The notes under the pieces: model-generated
The model's input: only the letters and a program-made list of their open reading frames with translations
Database searches by the model: none
What the model was told of the DNA's origin: nothing
Shown: positions 1 through 8,488 of the stretch, piece by piece
How the letters are laid out: every line of letters begins with the position of its first letter
How positions within the stretch are numbered: the stretch's first letter is position 1
From: Nocardia suismassiliense
GTDB lineage: Bacteria; Actinomycetota; Actinomycetes; Mycobacteriales; Mycobacteriaceae
Assembly (NCBI RefSeq): GCF_900269665.1
Contig: NZ_LT985361.1
Span: 2,313,379 to 2,377,378, forward strand
Length of the DNA stretch: 64,000 bases
Direction: 5' to 3'
Made by a program: the position numbers and the translations under genes

Positions 1-1143
1 GTGATCGGCGAGGATCTTGCGCATCGGCGCCAATTGTTCCGGGTCGTCGGCGAGTTCGCACAGCGCGTCGGCGATCGCGGCCACCGACGGGTTGCGGGTA
101 CCGACACCGCCGCCGTCGGGCACCGTCTCGGCCAGATCCGGATCGCAGTAGACCACCGGCAGCCGCATGGCCACCGCCTCCAGCAAGGCCATGCCCTGCG
201 TATCGAAACCCGAAGAGGGAAAAAGCAATACGTCGTGCGTCGCCATTGCGGCCAGGCACTGCGCCTGACTGACCGCACCGTGCAGCCGCACCCGGTCGCT
301 CAGCCCGCCCGCGTCGATCGCCGCCCGCGCACGCTCCCACAGCTCGCCGGTGCCATAGATATCGAACTCGCAGTTCTCGACCAGCCGCACCGCCTCGATC
401 GCCTCGAGCAGCCGTTTCTCCCCGGAAAGTCTGGCGCACCACAGGATTCGCAATGACCCGGTCCGTACCGGGCCGGACTCCGGCACCGAAGTCTGTGCGG
501 CGTCGAGCAGCTCGTCATCGATGCCGTTGGAGATCACCCGAATCGGCCGGGCCAGTCCATGCGCCAGGATGCGCTCGGCAAAATGCTCGGTCGGCACGAT
601 CACCCGATCGGCGGCCTGGGCCTGAGCGACCATGGTGCGCCAGGCATGCCGCGCCGCCCGGGATTCGTCGTTGCGCGGCAAACGCCCCCGATGGGAGACG
701 AAGCGGCCGTGCAACGCCCGCATGGTGAGCGCGGACAGGTACGGGACCGGCGAGGTGTTGGCGATGAAGACGTCGTCGCGGCTGTGCACGGTGTGCACCA
801 CGGGCAGGCCGTGTCGCCGGGCCGCGCGCAGCCCGGCGATGGCGACGCCGTAGGTGGTCTGGGTGTGCACGACGTCGATCGGGCCGCGCTCGGCGAACGC
901 CGCGTCGATGGCCCGATTGTTCGCCGGCGTCGGCAGCACCATGGCGAAACCGTTCACCACGACGCCCCCGAGTGCGGAAAGGACCACCAGGTCCGGGTCC
1001 GGTTCGGTAGATTCCGGCGTGGGCGCGGTGAACACGGTGACGCGGTGGCCGAGCCGCTCGAGCCCGCGACGCTGGGCATGTACCGAGGTCTGGATCCCGC
1101 CGAGAGTCGCGGGATGGAAGTCCGTGAACAGCGCGACGTGCAT
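1..1143 (-). CDS. GT4-family glycosyltransferase (3' end cut by window)
   Basis: This is a glycosyltransferase of the GT-B, GT4 type, which would move a sugar from an activated donor to a lipid or glycan at the inner face of the membrane. The protein opens MHVALFTDFHPATLGGIQTS, the usual GT4 start with a Gly-rich loop, and has the hinge VISNGID near residue 205 and the donor-binding E in GFDTQGMALLEAV near residue 325. The visible 381 codons run to the window edge with no stop, so only the last part is missing. It is divergent from the GT1 gene at 1240, with 96 bases between the starts. The sugar and acceptor cannot be told from sequence. Confidence 0.85.
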   Translation of the reverse strand, partial: MHVALFTDFHPATLGGIQTSVHAQRRGLERLGHRVTVFTAPTPESTEPDPDLVVLSALGGVVVNGFAMVLPTPANNRAIDAAFAERGPIDVVHTQTTYGVAIAGLRAARRHGLPVVHTVHSRDDVFIANTSPVPYLSALTMRALHGRFVSHRGRLPRNDESRAARHAWRTMVAQAQAADRVIVPTEHFAERILAHGLARPIRVISNGIDDELLDAAQTSVPESGPVRTGSLRILWCARLSGEKRLLEAIEAVRLVENCEFDIYGTGELWERARAAIDAGGLSDRVRLHGAVSQAQCLAAMATHDVLLFPSSGFDTQGMALLEAVAMRLPVVYCDPDLAETVPDGGGVGTRNPSVAAIADALCELADDPEQLAPMRKILADH

Positions 1144-1239
1144 GGGACCACGGTACGGACATGTGCGCCGCGCGGGATGCTGGAAAAACGACGAGTCGCG
1201 ACAAGCGCGGGCGATGGCCCGCCGGGTACAGGAGCTGGC

Positions 1240-2520
1240 ATGAGAGTGGCGATTCCGTTGACGGGCACCCGCGGCGACGTGCAACCCGCGGTGGCGCTCG
1301 GGCTGGAGCTGCGCAGGCGCGGCCACGACGTCCTGGTCGGCGCGCCGCCGAACCTCGTCGACTTCGCCACCCGCACCGGCCTGGCCGCCGTCAGCTGCGG
1401 ACCGGACGTGCAGCAGCTCTACTCGTCCGACGAGGGCCAGCAGGCGCTGGCCGCGGGCAGCAGCTTCCGGCTGATGCAGCTGGTCGGCAAGCAGATGGCC
1501 GACTACGCCGAGCAGATGAACCGCGAGGTGATCGACGTCTGCGCGGGCGCGGACGTGATCGTGGCGACGATGCTCACCGAGGACCGGGCCGCGTCGGTCG
1601 CCGAGGCGATGCGGGTGCCGATGGTCTCGCTGCACGGCTTTCCGTGCCGGAAGAACTCCGCGTATCCGTTCCCCGGTTCGCTGCCGCCGGCCTGGCACCC
1701 GCCCGCCGTGGTGAACCGCGCCACCTGGTTGCTCGCCGAGAACCTGCGCCGCGTCGTCTTCATGCGCTACCTCAACCAGCTGCGCAAGGAACTCGGCCTG
1801 CCGCGCACCACCGCCGCGCCGGCCGACATGCTCGCGCGTGCGGGCGTGCCCGAGGTGCAGATCTACGACCGTGCCCTGGTGCCCGGCCTGGCCGAGGAGT
1901 GGGGCGAGCGCAGGCCGCTCGTCGGCTTCCTGCCGCTGGAGCGGACCGCCAGGGAGGCGCTCGGCGAGCTGGCCGCCGATCACGGGGAGGTGATCGCCTG
2001 GATCGCGGAGGGTGATCCGCCGGTGTACTTCGGTTTCGGCAGCATGCCGATCCGGGACACGCACGCCGTGCTCGCCATCGTCGAGGAGGTGTGCGAACGG
2101 CTGGGTATCCGCGGTTTGGTGAGTGCGGGCTGGAGCGATCTGGCCGCCGCCGACGCCGAAACCGGCAAGCAGGTCAAGGTGGTCGGCCCGGTCGCGCACG
2201 ACATCGTCTTCCCGGTGTGTGCCGCCGCCGTGCACCACGGCGGCATCGGCACCACCTTCGAGAGCCTGCGCGCCGGGCTGCCGACGCTGGTCTGTTCGGT
2301 GTCGTTCGACCAGCCGATGTGGGGCGCGCAGGTCGAACGGCTCGGTGTCGGTGCGCATCTGAGCTTCCGCAAACTCGACCGGGAGCGGCTGGAAGCAGGA
2401 GTGCGCACACTGCTGGACCAGGGGACCGCGCAGCGGGCGAAAAACCTTGCCGGAGAGCTGCAATCGCACGCGGACGCGACGCCGCGCACCGCCGACATCG
2501 TCGAGGCTACGGCCGGGTGA
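1240..2520 (+). CDS. GT1 (UGT-like) glycosyltransferase
   Basis: This 426-residue protein is a GT1-family glycosyltransferase of the kind that decorates small molecules, glycopeptides, sterols or glycolipids. It begins MRVAIPLTGTRGDVQPAVAL, the typical N-terminal Rossmann start with GTRGDVQP, and has the C-terminal donor motif PVCAAAVHHGGIGTTFESLR near residues 325-344, where HHGG contacts the nucleotide sugar. The ATG at 1240 is the first that gives this conserved N-terminus. It is divergent from the GT4 gene and followed 25 bases later by an ABC-2 permease, suggesting modification and export of a glycosylated product. Substrate is unknown. Confidence 0.85.
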   Translation: MRVAIPLTGTRGDVQPAVALGLELRRRGHDVLVGAPPNLVDFATRTGLAAVSCGPDVQQLYSSDEGQQALAAGSSFRLMQLVGKQMADYAEQMNREVIDVCAGADVIVATMLTEDRAASVAEAMRVPMVSLHGFPCRKNSAYPFPGSLPPAWHPPAVVNRATWLLAENLRRVVFMRYLNQLRKELGLPRTTAAPADMLARAGVPEVQIYDRALVPGLAEEWGERRPLVGFLPLERTAREALGELAADHGEVIAWIAEGDPPVYFGFGSMPIRDTHAVLAIVEEVCERLGIRGLVSAGWSDLAAADAETGKQVKVVGPVAHDIVFPVCAAAVHHGGIGTTFESLRAGLPTLVCSVSFDQPMWGAQVERLGVGAHLSFRKLDRERLEAGVRTLLDQGTAQRAKNLAGELQSHADATPRTADIVEATAG

Positions 2521-2545
2521 GCAGGCTGACCGCCGGCGGGGCGGG

Positions 2546-3313
2546 ATGAGCGGACCGGCGCTCGCTTGCGCGGATTGCGCCGTCATGTTCCGGCGCGCGG
2601 TGCGGCATACGCTGCGTAGCCGAGACACGCTGCTGATCTCGCTGTTGTTGCCGCTGCTGATCATGCTGTTGTTCGTGTACGTGTTCGGTGGCGCGATACA
2701 GGTGGACGAGCCCTACATCGACTATGTGATTCCCGGAATCATCCTGCTGTGCACGGGATTCGGCGCCTCGATAACTGCCACGGCGGTGGCGACCGATCTA
2801 CGCACCGGCGCGGTGGACCGATTCCGGACCTTGCCGATCTTTCGGCAGGCACTGCTGGCCGGGCATGTGGGGGAGGGGGTCGTGCGCAACATGCTCGCTG
2901 TCGCCGTGGTGCTCGTGGTCGGGGTGGCCCTCGGCTTCCGTTCGCACGCAGGGTTTTTCGGGTGGCTCGGCGCGCTCGCGGTGATCGTCCTCTTCGTGCA
3001 CGCGATCACCTGGATCGCGGTCGCGCTGGGCCTGCTCGCGCAAAACCCGGAGGCCGCAGGCGGATTCACCTACGCCATCATGTTCATCCCCTACGTCAGC
3101 AGCGCCTTCGTGCCGACCGCCACCATGCCGTCCTGGTTGCGCGGCTTCGCCGAGTATCAGCCCGCGACTCCGGTGATCGACACGCTCCGTGGCTTGCTCA
3201 TCGGCGGTGAATGGCACAGCAGCGCAGCACTCGCGGTGCTGTGGTCCGTAGGACTCGCTGTGGTCGGCTATGCCTGCGCCGCAGTGCTTTTCGCTCGTCG
3301 GTCGCGAGTGTGA
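2546..3313 (+). CDS. ABC-2 type transporter permease (DrrB-like)
   Basis: This 255-residue protein is an ABC-2 family membrane permease, related to drug and lipid exporters such as DrrB. It has about six hydrophobic segments and the conserved stretch YIDYVIPGIILLCTGFGASI in the first third, followed by TDLRTGAVDRFRTLPI, a typical cytosolic coupling helix. The C-terminal part has the ABC-2 feature EYQPATPVIDTLRGLL. No ATP-binding subunit is encoded on either side, so the partner ATPase must come from elsewhere. It lies just after the GT1 gene and is probably co-transcribed with it. Confidence 0.85.
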   Translation: MSGPALACADCAVMFRRAVRHTLRSRDTLLISLLLPLLIMLLFVYVFGGAIQVDEPYIDYVIPGIILLCTGFGASITATAVATDLRTGAVDRFRTLPIFRQALLAGHVGEGVVRNMLAVAVVLVVGVALGFRSHAGFFGWLGALAVIVLFVHAITWIAVALGLLAQNPEAAGGFTYAIMFIPYVSSAFVPTATMPSWLRGFAEYQPATPVIDTLRGLLIGGEWHSSAALAVLWSVGLAVVGYACAAVLFARRSRV

Positions 3314-3333
3314 ATCCTTTTTGGTGGTATGTC

Positions 3334-3353
3334 CGTACCATTTATATGGTACG
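3334..3353. promoter_or_regulatory. 20-bp palindrome, putative operator
   Basis: CGTACCAT, four bases, then ATGGTACG form a perfect 8-bp inverted repeat 29 bases before the ATG of the alpha/beta hydrolase and before its GGAGGGG ribosome site. The AT-rich centre is unusual in this GC-rich DNA. It has the size of a TetR-family operator. The regulator is not known; no divergent regulator gene lies beside it. Confidence 0.5.
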
Positions 3354-3382
3354 TTGATATCACCAACACGGGAGGGGCGATC

Positions 3383-4264
3383 ATGCCGAAGATCGGACGG
3401 TTCACCAGCGACGAGGCGCAGGCCACCTACCTGCGAAGCTACGACGCGATGGCGGCCCGGTGGCCGGTGCCGTCGACAGAGCTCGACATCGAAACATCGT
3501 TCGGGACAACACGAGTGCGTCGGTCGGGGTTCGGAGATGGTGTCCCGTTGCTGCTACTGCCGGGTATGTCGGGCAACGGCTTGGTGTGGGGCCCGTTCAT
3601 CGAGGACCTGGCCCGCGACCGCATAGTGTACACCACCGATGTCATGGGCTGGGCGGGCCGCTGCGTGCAGACCGCGCCGATGCGCGACGAGACCGATATC
3701 GCCCGCTGGGCCGGCGAGGTAATCGACGGACTCGGTGCGGATCGCGTCCACCTCGCGGGCTACTCGCTCGGCGCGTGGCTGGCAGCTGTTATCGCTGCCC
3801 AGCATTCCGATCGGCTGGCGAGTCTGAGCCTGCTGGAGCCGACTCCGGCCATCTTCGGCAGGCCGCCCTGGCGGGTGCTGCGGAAGTTCATCGCCGCGGG
3901 CTTCCGCCCCACTCGGGAGAAGATGCAGAAGCTCAATGCTTGGCTCCAGCCGAGAATTCAGTTCACCGAGGAAGAATGGGAGATGATTCTGGCGGGCGTG
4001 AAGTTCCGGATGGCGCTGCCGTGGCCGCGCCCGCTCACCGACGAACGGCTGGCCGCGATCACCGCACCGGTGCTGGCCCTCTACGGAGCCGAGTCGGTCA
4101 TCCATGATCCCGAGGCCGCGGCGGATAACGTGCGACGGCATTTTCCCGCGGCCGATATCGAGACATATCCCGGCGTCGGGCACGACATGCTGTGGGCGAT
4201 TCCGGATCAGGTGATCTCGCGTTTGCTGGATTTCGCCGGAAAGCACGACTCGGTCCAGGTCTGA
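3383..4264 (+). CDS. alpha/beta-fold hydrolase
   Basis: This 293-residue protein has the alpha/beta hydrolase fold: an oxyanion region LLLPGMSGNGLVWGPF, the nucleophile elbow GYSLGAW (Ser in GxSxG), an acid in the strand ending with YGAES, and the late His in GVGHDMLW. The ATG at 3383 follows a good GGAGGGG site; an upstream in-frame ATG at 3329 would run through the palindrome and is rejected. It converges with the MerR gene, their ends being 4 bases apart. Substrate is unknown; esterase, lactonase or lipase are all possible. Confidence 0.8.
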   Translation: MPKIGRFTSDEAQATYLRSYDAMAARWPVPSTELDIETSFGTTRVRRSGFGDGVPLLLLPGMSGNGLVWGPFIEDLARDRIVYTTDVMGWAGRCVQTAPMRDETDIARWAGEVIDGLGADRVHLAGYSLGAWLAAVIAAQHSDRLASLSLLEPTPAIFGRPPWRVLRKFIAAGFRPTREKMQKLNAWLQPRIQFTEEEWEMILAGVKFRMALPWPRPLTDERLAAITAPVLALYGAESVIHDPEAAADNVRRHFPAADIETYPGVGHDMLWAIPDQVISRLLDFAGKHDSVQV

Positions 4265-4268
4265 ACCG

Positions 4269-5039
4269 TCAGGACGGGGTGTCCGGGCGCGAATCCGTCT
4301 TGGCGCGTTCGCGTTCGGCGGCGGTGGCGAGGTAGTCGCCGAGTTCCCGGCGCAGGGTGACGTCGAGCGAGCGGGCCAGCGTCGAGTGCACCGAGGCGAC
4401 GGCCAGCTCGCGCATCTTGCTCAACATCGTTGTGGTGTCGGCGATTTCGCTGCTGGTCTCGGGGAGCCAGCCCGCGCCGTGCTCATCGATGATGTGCTGC
4501 TTGGCGGCGGTGATCATGATGTGGGTGATGTCGTCGATCCGGGCGGCGACCTCGGCGTAGATCTCGATGAGGGTGCGCAACTCCAGGCCGTACTCGTGCA
4601 GTTCGGCGAACGAGGTGAGCAGCTGGGTCTCGGTGAACACCACGGTGTCACCTTCCAACCGGACCAGGTTCATCTCGCGCAGCCGGTCGACCAGCTCGTC
4701 GGCCTCCGCGCCGAGGATGGTGCCGATCAGCTCGCGCGGCACCTCGAAGGTTTCGTCCTTCGCCCACGACGCGGTGACCGCGTGCTGCAAGCCGAGCACC
4801 TCGGTGAGGTCCTTGCCGGTCTCCCAGCTGGTGATGAAGTCGCCGATGTGCGCGGTGGTGAAACCGCGTTGCAGCAGCGCGTCGATCAGCCGCAGTCGCT
4901 CGAGGTGCGAATTGTCGTAGATGCTGGCCCGGCCGTCCTTGCCGACGGGCGGGGGCAGCAGGCCGCGCTCCTGGTAGGCGCGCACATTGCGGGTGGTGGT
5001 GCCCGCGGCGCGCGCGAGGTCATCGATGCGGTACTCCAT
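4269..5039 (-). CDS. MerR-family transcriptional regulator
   Basis: This 256-residue protein starts MEYRIDDLARAAGTTTRNVR, a MerR-type winged helix, followed by the wing region YQERGLLPPPVG and a dimerisation helix. The remaining 180 residues are an effector domain without recognised metal-binding Cys, so an organic ligand is more likely than a metal. GAGGAGGTGG lies just before the ATG at 5039, which decides the start over ATGs further upstream. It lies 102 bases after the monooxygenase gene in the same direction and may be the last gene of that operon or have its own promoter in the gap. Confidence 0.85.
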   Translation of the reverse strand: MEYRIDDLARAAGTTTRNVRAYQERGLLPPPVGKDGRASIYDNSHLERLRLIDALLQRGFTTAHIGDFITSWETGKDLTEVLGLQHAVTASWAKDETFEVPRELIGTILGAEADELVDRLREMNLVRLEGDTVVFTETQLLTSFAELHEYGLELRTLIEIYAEVAARIDDITHIMITAAKQHIIDEHGAGWLPETSSEIADTTTMLSKMRELAVASVHSTLARSLDVTLRRELGDYLATAAERERAKTDSRPDTPS

Positions 5040-5141
5040 CGATTCCACCTCCTCGCCCACCTGTGCGCCGGGATGCCGGCGACCGAACAGCCCGGTCATT
5101 GATCGACCGAGTCTATCGCCAAGGCCGCCGGCACCGGTCAT

Positions 5142-6647
5142 CTAGGAAACCGCCGCGATCCGGGGCTTGCGGGCGTTGCGGTCCGCGGCGACGACCGTGT
5201 AGTCGGCGAGGTCGACGGTGCGCAGCTGATTGACGTACTGGGTGGCGAAGCCCGGATACATGGTCGCGTTGAAACCGTCCTCGGTGAGGTACCAGCTGCG
5301 GCAGCCCGAGTTCCAGGTGGTGCCGGTCAGCCTGCGCTGCATGCCCGCGTTGTAGCGGTCCTGCCGGTCCTTCCGGACGTCGAGCACGCGCAGATCCTGC
5401 TCCAGGATGGTGCCGATGGCGCTGACCAGGTAGTCGATCTGGGCCTCCATGTACACCAGCGCCGAGTTGTGGCCGGGACCCGAATTCGGTCCGAAGGTGA
5501 AGAACAGGTTCGGATACCCGGACACCGCGACACTCTTGTAGGCGTACGCGCCGCGCGACCATTCGTCGGCCAGCACCCGGCCGTCCCGGCCGACGACCGG
5601 GATCGGGGTGCCCGTCTTGGATACGTCGAAGCCGGTGGCGAAGACGATGCAATCGGCTTGGTGCTCAATACCTTCCGCGGTGCGGATGCCGTTCTCGGAC
5701 AGCCTCGCGATGGGCCAGGTGATCAGCTTGCAGTTGTCCCGTTGCAACGCGGGGTAGTAGTCGTCGGTCATCAGCAGTCGCTTGCAACCCGCCCGGAAAT
5801 CCGGGGTGAGCTGGCGGCGCAGCCAGGGATCCTTGACCTGCCTGCGTAATTGGGCCCGCCCGACCAGTTCGACGACCCGGGTCAGCGGCGTGTTCCAGAC
5901 GACGCCGAGCGCGACCGACTCGTGCCCGTAGAACCAGGCCTGCCGGGCGAGCTGTTCGGCGGCGGGCACCCGGCGGTAGAGCTCCTTGGTCACCGCGTTG
6001 GTGCGCCGGTTGACCCGCGGCAGCACCCAGCCCGGCGTGCGCTGAAAGACTTTGACCGAAGCGGCTTTATCGACCAGCTCCGGAATGATCTGCACCGCGC
6101 TCGCGCCGGTGCCGACCACCGCGACCTTCTTGCCGGTGAAGTCGTAGTCGTGATCCCAACGGGCACTGTGGATCTTGTGCCCCGCGTAATCCTCGATGCC
6201 GCGAATGTTCGGAAAGCTGACATTGGCCAGCGGTCCCGAGGCGAGCACCACGGCGCGGGCCCGCACGGGCTCGCTGCGGTCGTCGATGGTGATCTCCCAC
6301 AGTCCGGCGGGCTCGTCGAAGGCGATGCCGGACACGTTGTGGCCGAACCGGAAATGCGGTCCGAGACCGAACTCGGCCGCCATCGTCTCGATATAACCGA
6401 GGATCTCATTGCTGCCCGAGTAGGTGTGCGACCAGTCCGGGTTCGGCGCGAAGCTGTAGGAGTACAGCCGCGACGGAATGTCGCAGGCCGCACCGGGATA
6501 GGTGTTGTCGCGCCAGGTGCCGCCGATCGCGTCGCCGCGCTCGAAGATGGCGAAACTGTCGATCCCCTTCTGTTTCAGGCGAATCGCGCTGCCGATACCG
6601 GCGAACCCGCCGCCGATGATGGCGACGTCCAAGGTCTTGTTGCTCAT
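5142..6647 (-). CDS. Flavin monooxygenase, Baeyer-Villiger/MymA type
   Basis: This 501-residue FAD/NADPH monooxygenase inserts one oxygen atom into a substrate. The FAD-binding GGGFAG is at residues 12-17, IGGTW follows at 41, the second dinucleotide site VVGTGASA (NADPH) is at 177-184, and between them is the Baeyer-Villiger fingerprint DYAGHKIHSARWD at 153-165, with Tyr for the first Phe. It is the fourth gene of a tight operon with an esterase, an SDR and a ferritin-like protein, starting 5 bases after the previous stop. The set resembles the mycobacterial mymA operon, thought to work on fatty-acid-like substrates; the actual substrate here is not known. Confidence 0.85.
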   Translation of the reverse strand: MSNKTLDVAIIGGGFAGIGSAIRLKQKGIDSFAIFERGDAIGGTWRDNTYPGAACDIPSRLYSYSFAPNPDWSHTYSGSNEILGYIETMAAEFGLGPHFRFGHNVSGIAFDEPAGLWEITIDDRSEPVRARAVVLASGPLANVSFPNIRGIEDYAGHKIHSARWDHDYDFTGKKVAVVGTGASAVQIIPELVDKAASVKVFQRTPGWVLPRVNRRTNAVTKELYRRVPAAEQLARQAWFYGHESVALGVVWNTPLTRVVELVGRAQLRRQVKDPWLRRQLTPDFRAGCKRLLMTDDYYPALQRDNCKLITWPIARLSENGIRTAEGIEHQADCIVFATGFDVSKTGTPIPVVGRDGRVLADEWSRGAYAYKSVAVSGYPNLFFTFGPNSGPGHNSALVYMEAQIDYLVSAIGTILEQDLRVLDVRKDRQDRYNAGMQRRLTGTTWNSGCRSWYLTEDGFNATMYPGFATQYVNQLRTVDLADYTVVAADRNARKPRIAAVS

Positions 6648-6652
6648 CTGCC

Positions 6653-7579
6653 TCACGCCGCCGGCTCGTAGGTGACTTCCTTGACCCAGGTCGGGTCCCT
6701 GCGCAGCAGCGCCTTCGGCACCCTGGCGGTGATCTTCACCAGCGCGTCGGCGAACAGGTGGTACGGGTGGCCGCGGTCGATCACCCATCCGCCCTGCATC
6801 TTCACCAGCTGATACATCGGCAGCCTGCGCGCGAACTCGCTGCGCTCGCCGACATTGGCGTAGCGCTTGAGCGCCGAGTACAGCTTCTCCTCGTCGACGC
6901 CCATCTCGACGATGTTGTCGCGCATCTTGTTCAGCAGCGGCACGTAGCTCAGCACACCGATGATCAGCGACGGCTTCAGCCAGCCGCCGACGAGGTCGGT
7001 GGCGAGTTTGCGGATATGGGCGTGACCGAGCACGTCCATCACCGCGAAATCGACGGCCAGATGCCGGGATTCGTCGTTGTTGATCTTCTTGAAGACGTCC
7101 TGGCAGACCGGGTCGTGGATCTCGTCCATGATGAACTTGACCAGCGCGCCGTCCAGCGCGACCTCGAGCATCGGAATCACGGTGCCCAGGAACGACAGCG
7201 ACATGCCGTCGGCGTACTTGTCCAGGAAGTCGATCACCAGCTTGACGTTCACATTCGGCTGCGGGATCTCGTCACCGTCGAGCATGCCCCAGCGCCGCAT
7301 CAGCGCCAGTTCGGCATTGGCGTGCCGCTGCTCCTCGGCATGGAAGTAGCGGTAGATCTCGCGCAGTGTCTCGGTGGGCGCCTTCTTCGCCATGGCGGCG
7401 AAGCCGCGCGCGCCGACGTTCTCGATCCACATCAGGTCGGCCATGAACGGCTTGAGCTTGGCGTGCAGTTCGGGCGAGATCGTCTCGGCGCCCGGTGCGT
7501 CCCAGTCGATATCGGCCAGCGCCCACTGCCGGTCTTTGATCTTGGCGAGCATGTCGTCGAAGTCCATCGTGATGGCCAT
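6653..7579 (-). CDS. Ferritin-like di-iron protein
   Basis: This 308-residue, mainly helical protein has two Glu/His iron-ligand motifs, HAEEQRH near residue 97 and NNDESRHLAVDF near residue 174, plus earlier Glu residues (WIENVG) suited to a ferritin-like di-iron centre. This arrangement occurs in AurF-like N-oxygenases, fatty-acid desaturases and related oxidases. ATG 7579 starts one base after the SDR stop, so translation is coupled. A di-iron oxidase working beside a flavin monooxygenase and an SDR suggests successive oxidations of one substrate. The exact family and reaction are inferred. Confidence 0.7.
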   Translation of the reverse strand: MAITMDFDDMLAKIKDRQWALADIDWDAPGAETISPELHAKLKPFMADLMWIENVGARGFAAMAKKAPTETLREIYRYFHAEEQRHANAELALMRRWGMLDGDEIPQPNVNVKLVIDFLDKYADGMSLSFLGTVIPMLEVALDGALVKFIMDEIHDPVCQDVFKKINNDESRHLAVDFAVMDVLGHAHIRKLATDLVGGWLKPSLIIGVLSYVPLLNKMRDNIVEMGVDEEKLYSALKRYANVGERSEFARRLPMYQLVKMQGGWVIDRGHPYHLFADALVKITARVPKALLRRDPTWVKEVTYEPAA

Positions 7580-7580
7580 G

Positions 7581-8486
7581 TCAGACTCCTGTCTTGTCGG
7601 TGACCGAGCTGCGGTCGGTGGCGGGGGAGTTGTCCTGGGGCAGCACCCGATCCAGGAGGCCGAGGACGTAGGTGTACTGGGCGGGGAAGTAGCGCTTGAG
7701 CCGCCAGACAACGTGCGCGTCCAGCTGGGGCAGCACATACAGCTGCCCACGATCGTGGGCGTCGAGGGTGTTGCGGGCGACGTGTTCGGGCGTGAAGCCG
7801 GTCCAGCGCATCAGGGTGTCGGCCAGCCGGGCCGACTGCTGGGTGATCCGGCCGTCCTTGGCCACATTGGTTTTCACGAAGGTGGGGCACAGCACGGTGA
7901 CCGCGACGCCGGTGCCGCTCAGCTCGGCCGCCATCGTCTCCGACAGCGACATCACCCCGGCCTTGGACACGTTGTAGACCGACATCGACGGTGCGGCGGC
8001 GAACCCGGCCGCGGAGGCGACGTTGATGATGCCGCCGCGCCGGGCGGCCCGCAGCTGCGGTGTGAAGACCTCACATCCGTGCACCACACCCCACAGATTG
8101 ATGCCGAGCGCCCACTCCCAGTCCTCGAAGCCGACCTGGCCGACCCGCTTTCCGCCGATGCCGACGCCCGCGTTGTTGATGACCAGGCTGACCGGGCGCT
8201 CGAACAGCGATTCGGCAAAGCGCGCAAGGTTTTCCACATCCTCGCGCTGCGCCACATCGCAGCGGAACGCGTGCGCGGTGCCGCGATGTTTGCGTTCGAT
8301 CAGCGCGACGGTCTCGTCGGCGCGGGCTTCATCGATGTCGGCGCAGATCACCTGCCCGCCGCGATCGGCGATCTCCAGCGCGAAGGCCCGGCCGATGCCG
8401 CTGCTCGCCCCGGTCACCACCGCTCGCGCACCGTAGCTGCGCCGTGGCCGATTGCCCAGGGGCAGCAGCTTTTCCAGTCCGAACAT
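7581..8486 (-). CDS. Short-chain dehydrogenase/reductase
   Basis: This 301-residue NAD(P)-dependent oxidoreductase shows the classical SDR motifs: TGASSGIG for the cofactor, NNAG, the catalytic Ser in VASAAG, and YNVSK with catalytic Tyr and Lys. The C-terminal 60 residues beyond the core end with a hydrophobic, Leu-rich stretch. ATG 8486 lies 2 bases after the esterase stop. Second gene of the esterase-SDR-ferritin-monooxygenase operon, comparable with the SDR of the mycobacterial mymA operon; it likely oxidises or reduces an alcohol/ketone intermediate. Confidence 0.85.
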   Translation of the reverse strand: MFGLEKLLPLGNRPRRSYGARAVVTGASSGIGRAFALEIADRGGQVICADIDEARADETVALIERKHRGTAHAFRCDVAQREDVENLARFAESLFERPVSLVINNAGVGIGGKRVGQVGFEDWEWALGINLWGVVHGCEVFTPQLRAARRGGIINVASAAGFAAAPSMSVYNVSKAGVMSLSETMAAELSGTGVAVTVLCPTFVKTNVAKDGRITQQSARLADTLMRWTGFTPEHVARNTLDAHDRGQLYVLPQLDAHVVWRLKRYFPAQYTYVLGLLDRVLPQDNSPATDRSSVTDKTGV

Positions 8487-8488
8487 CG

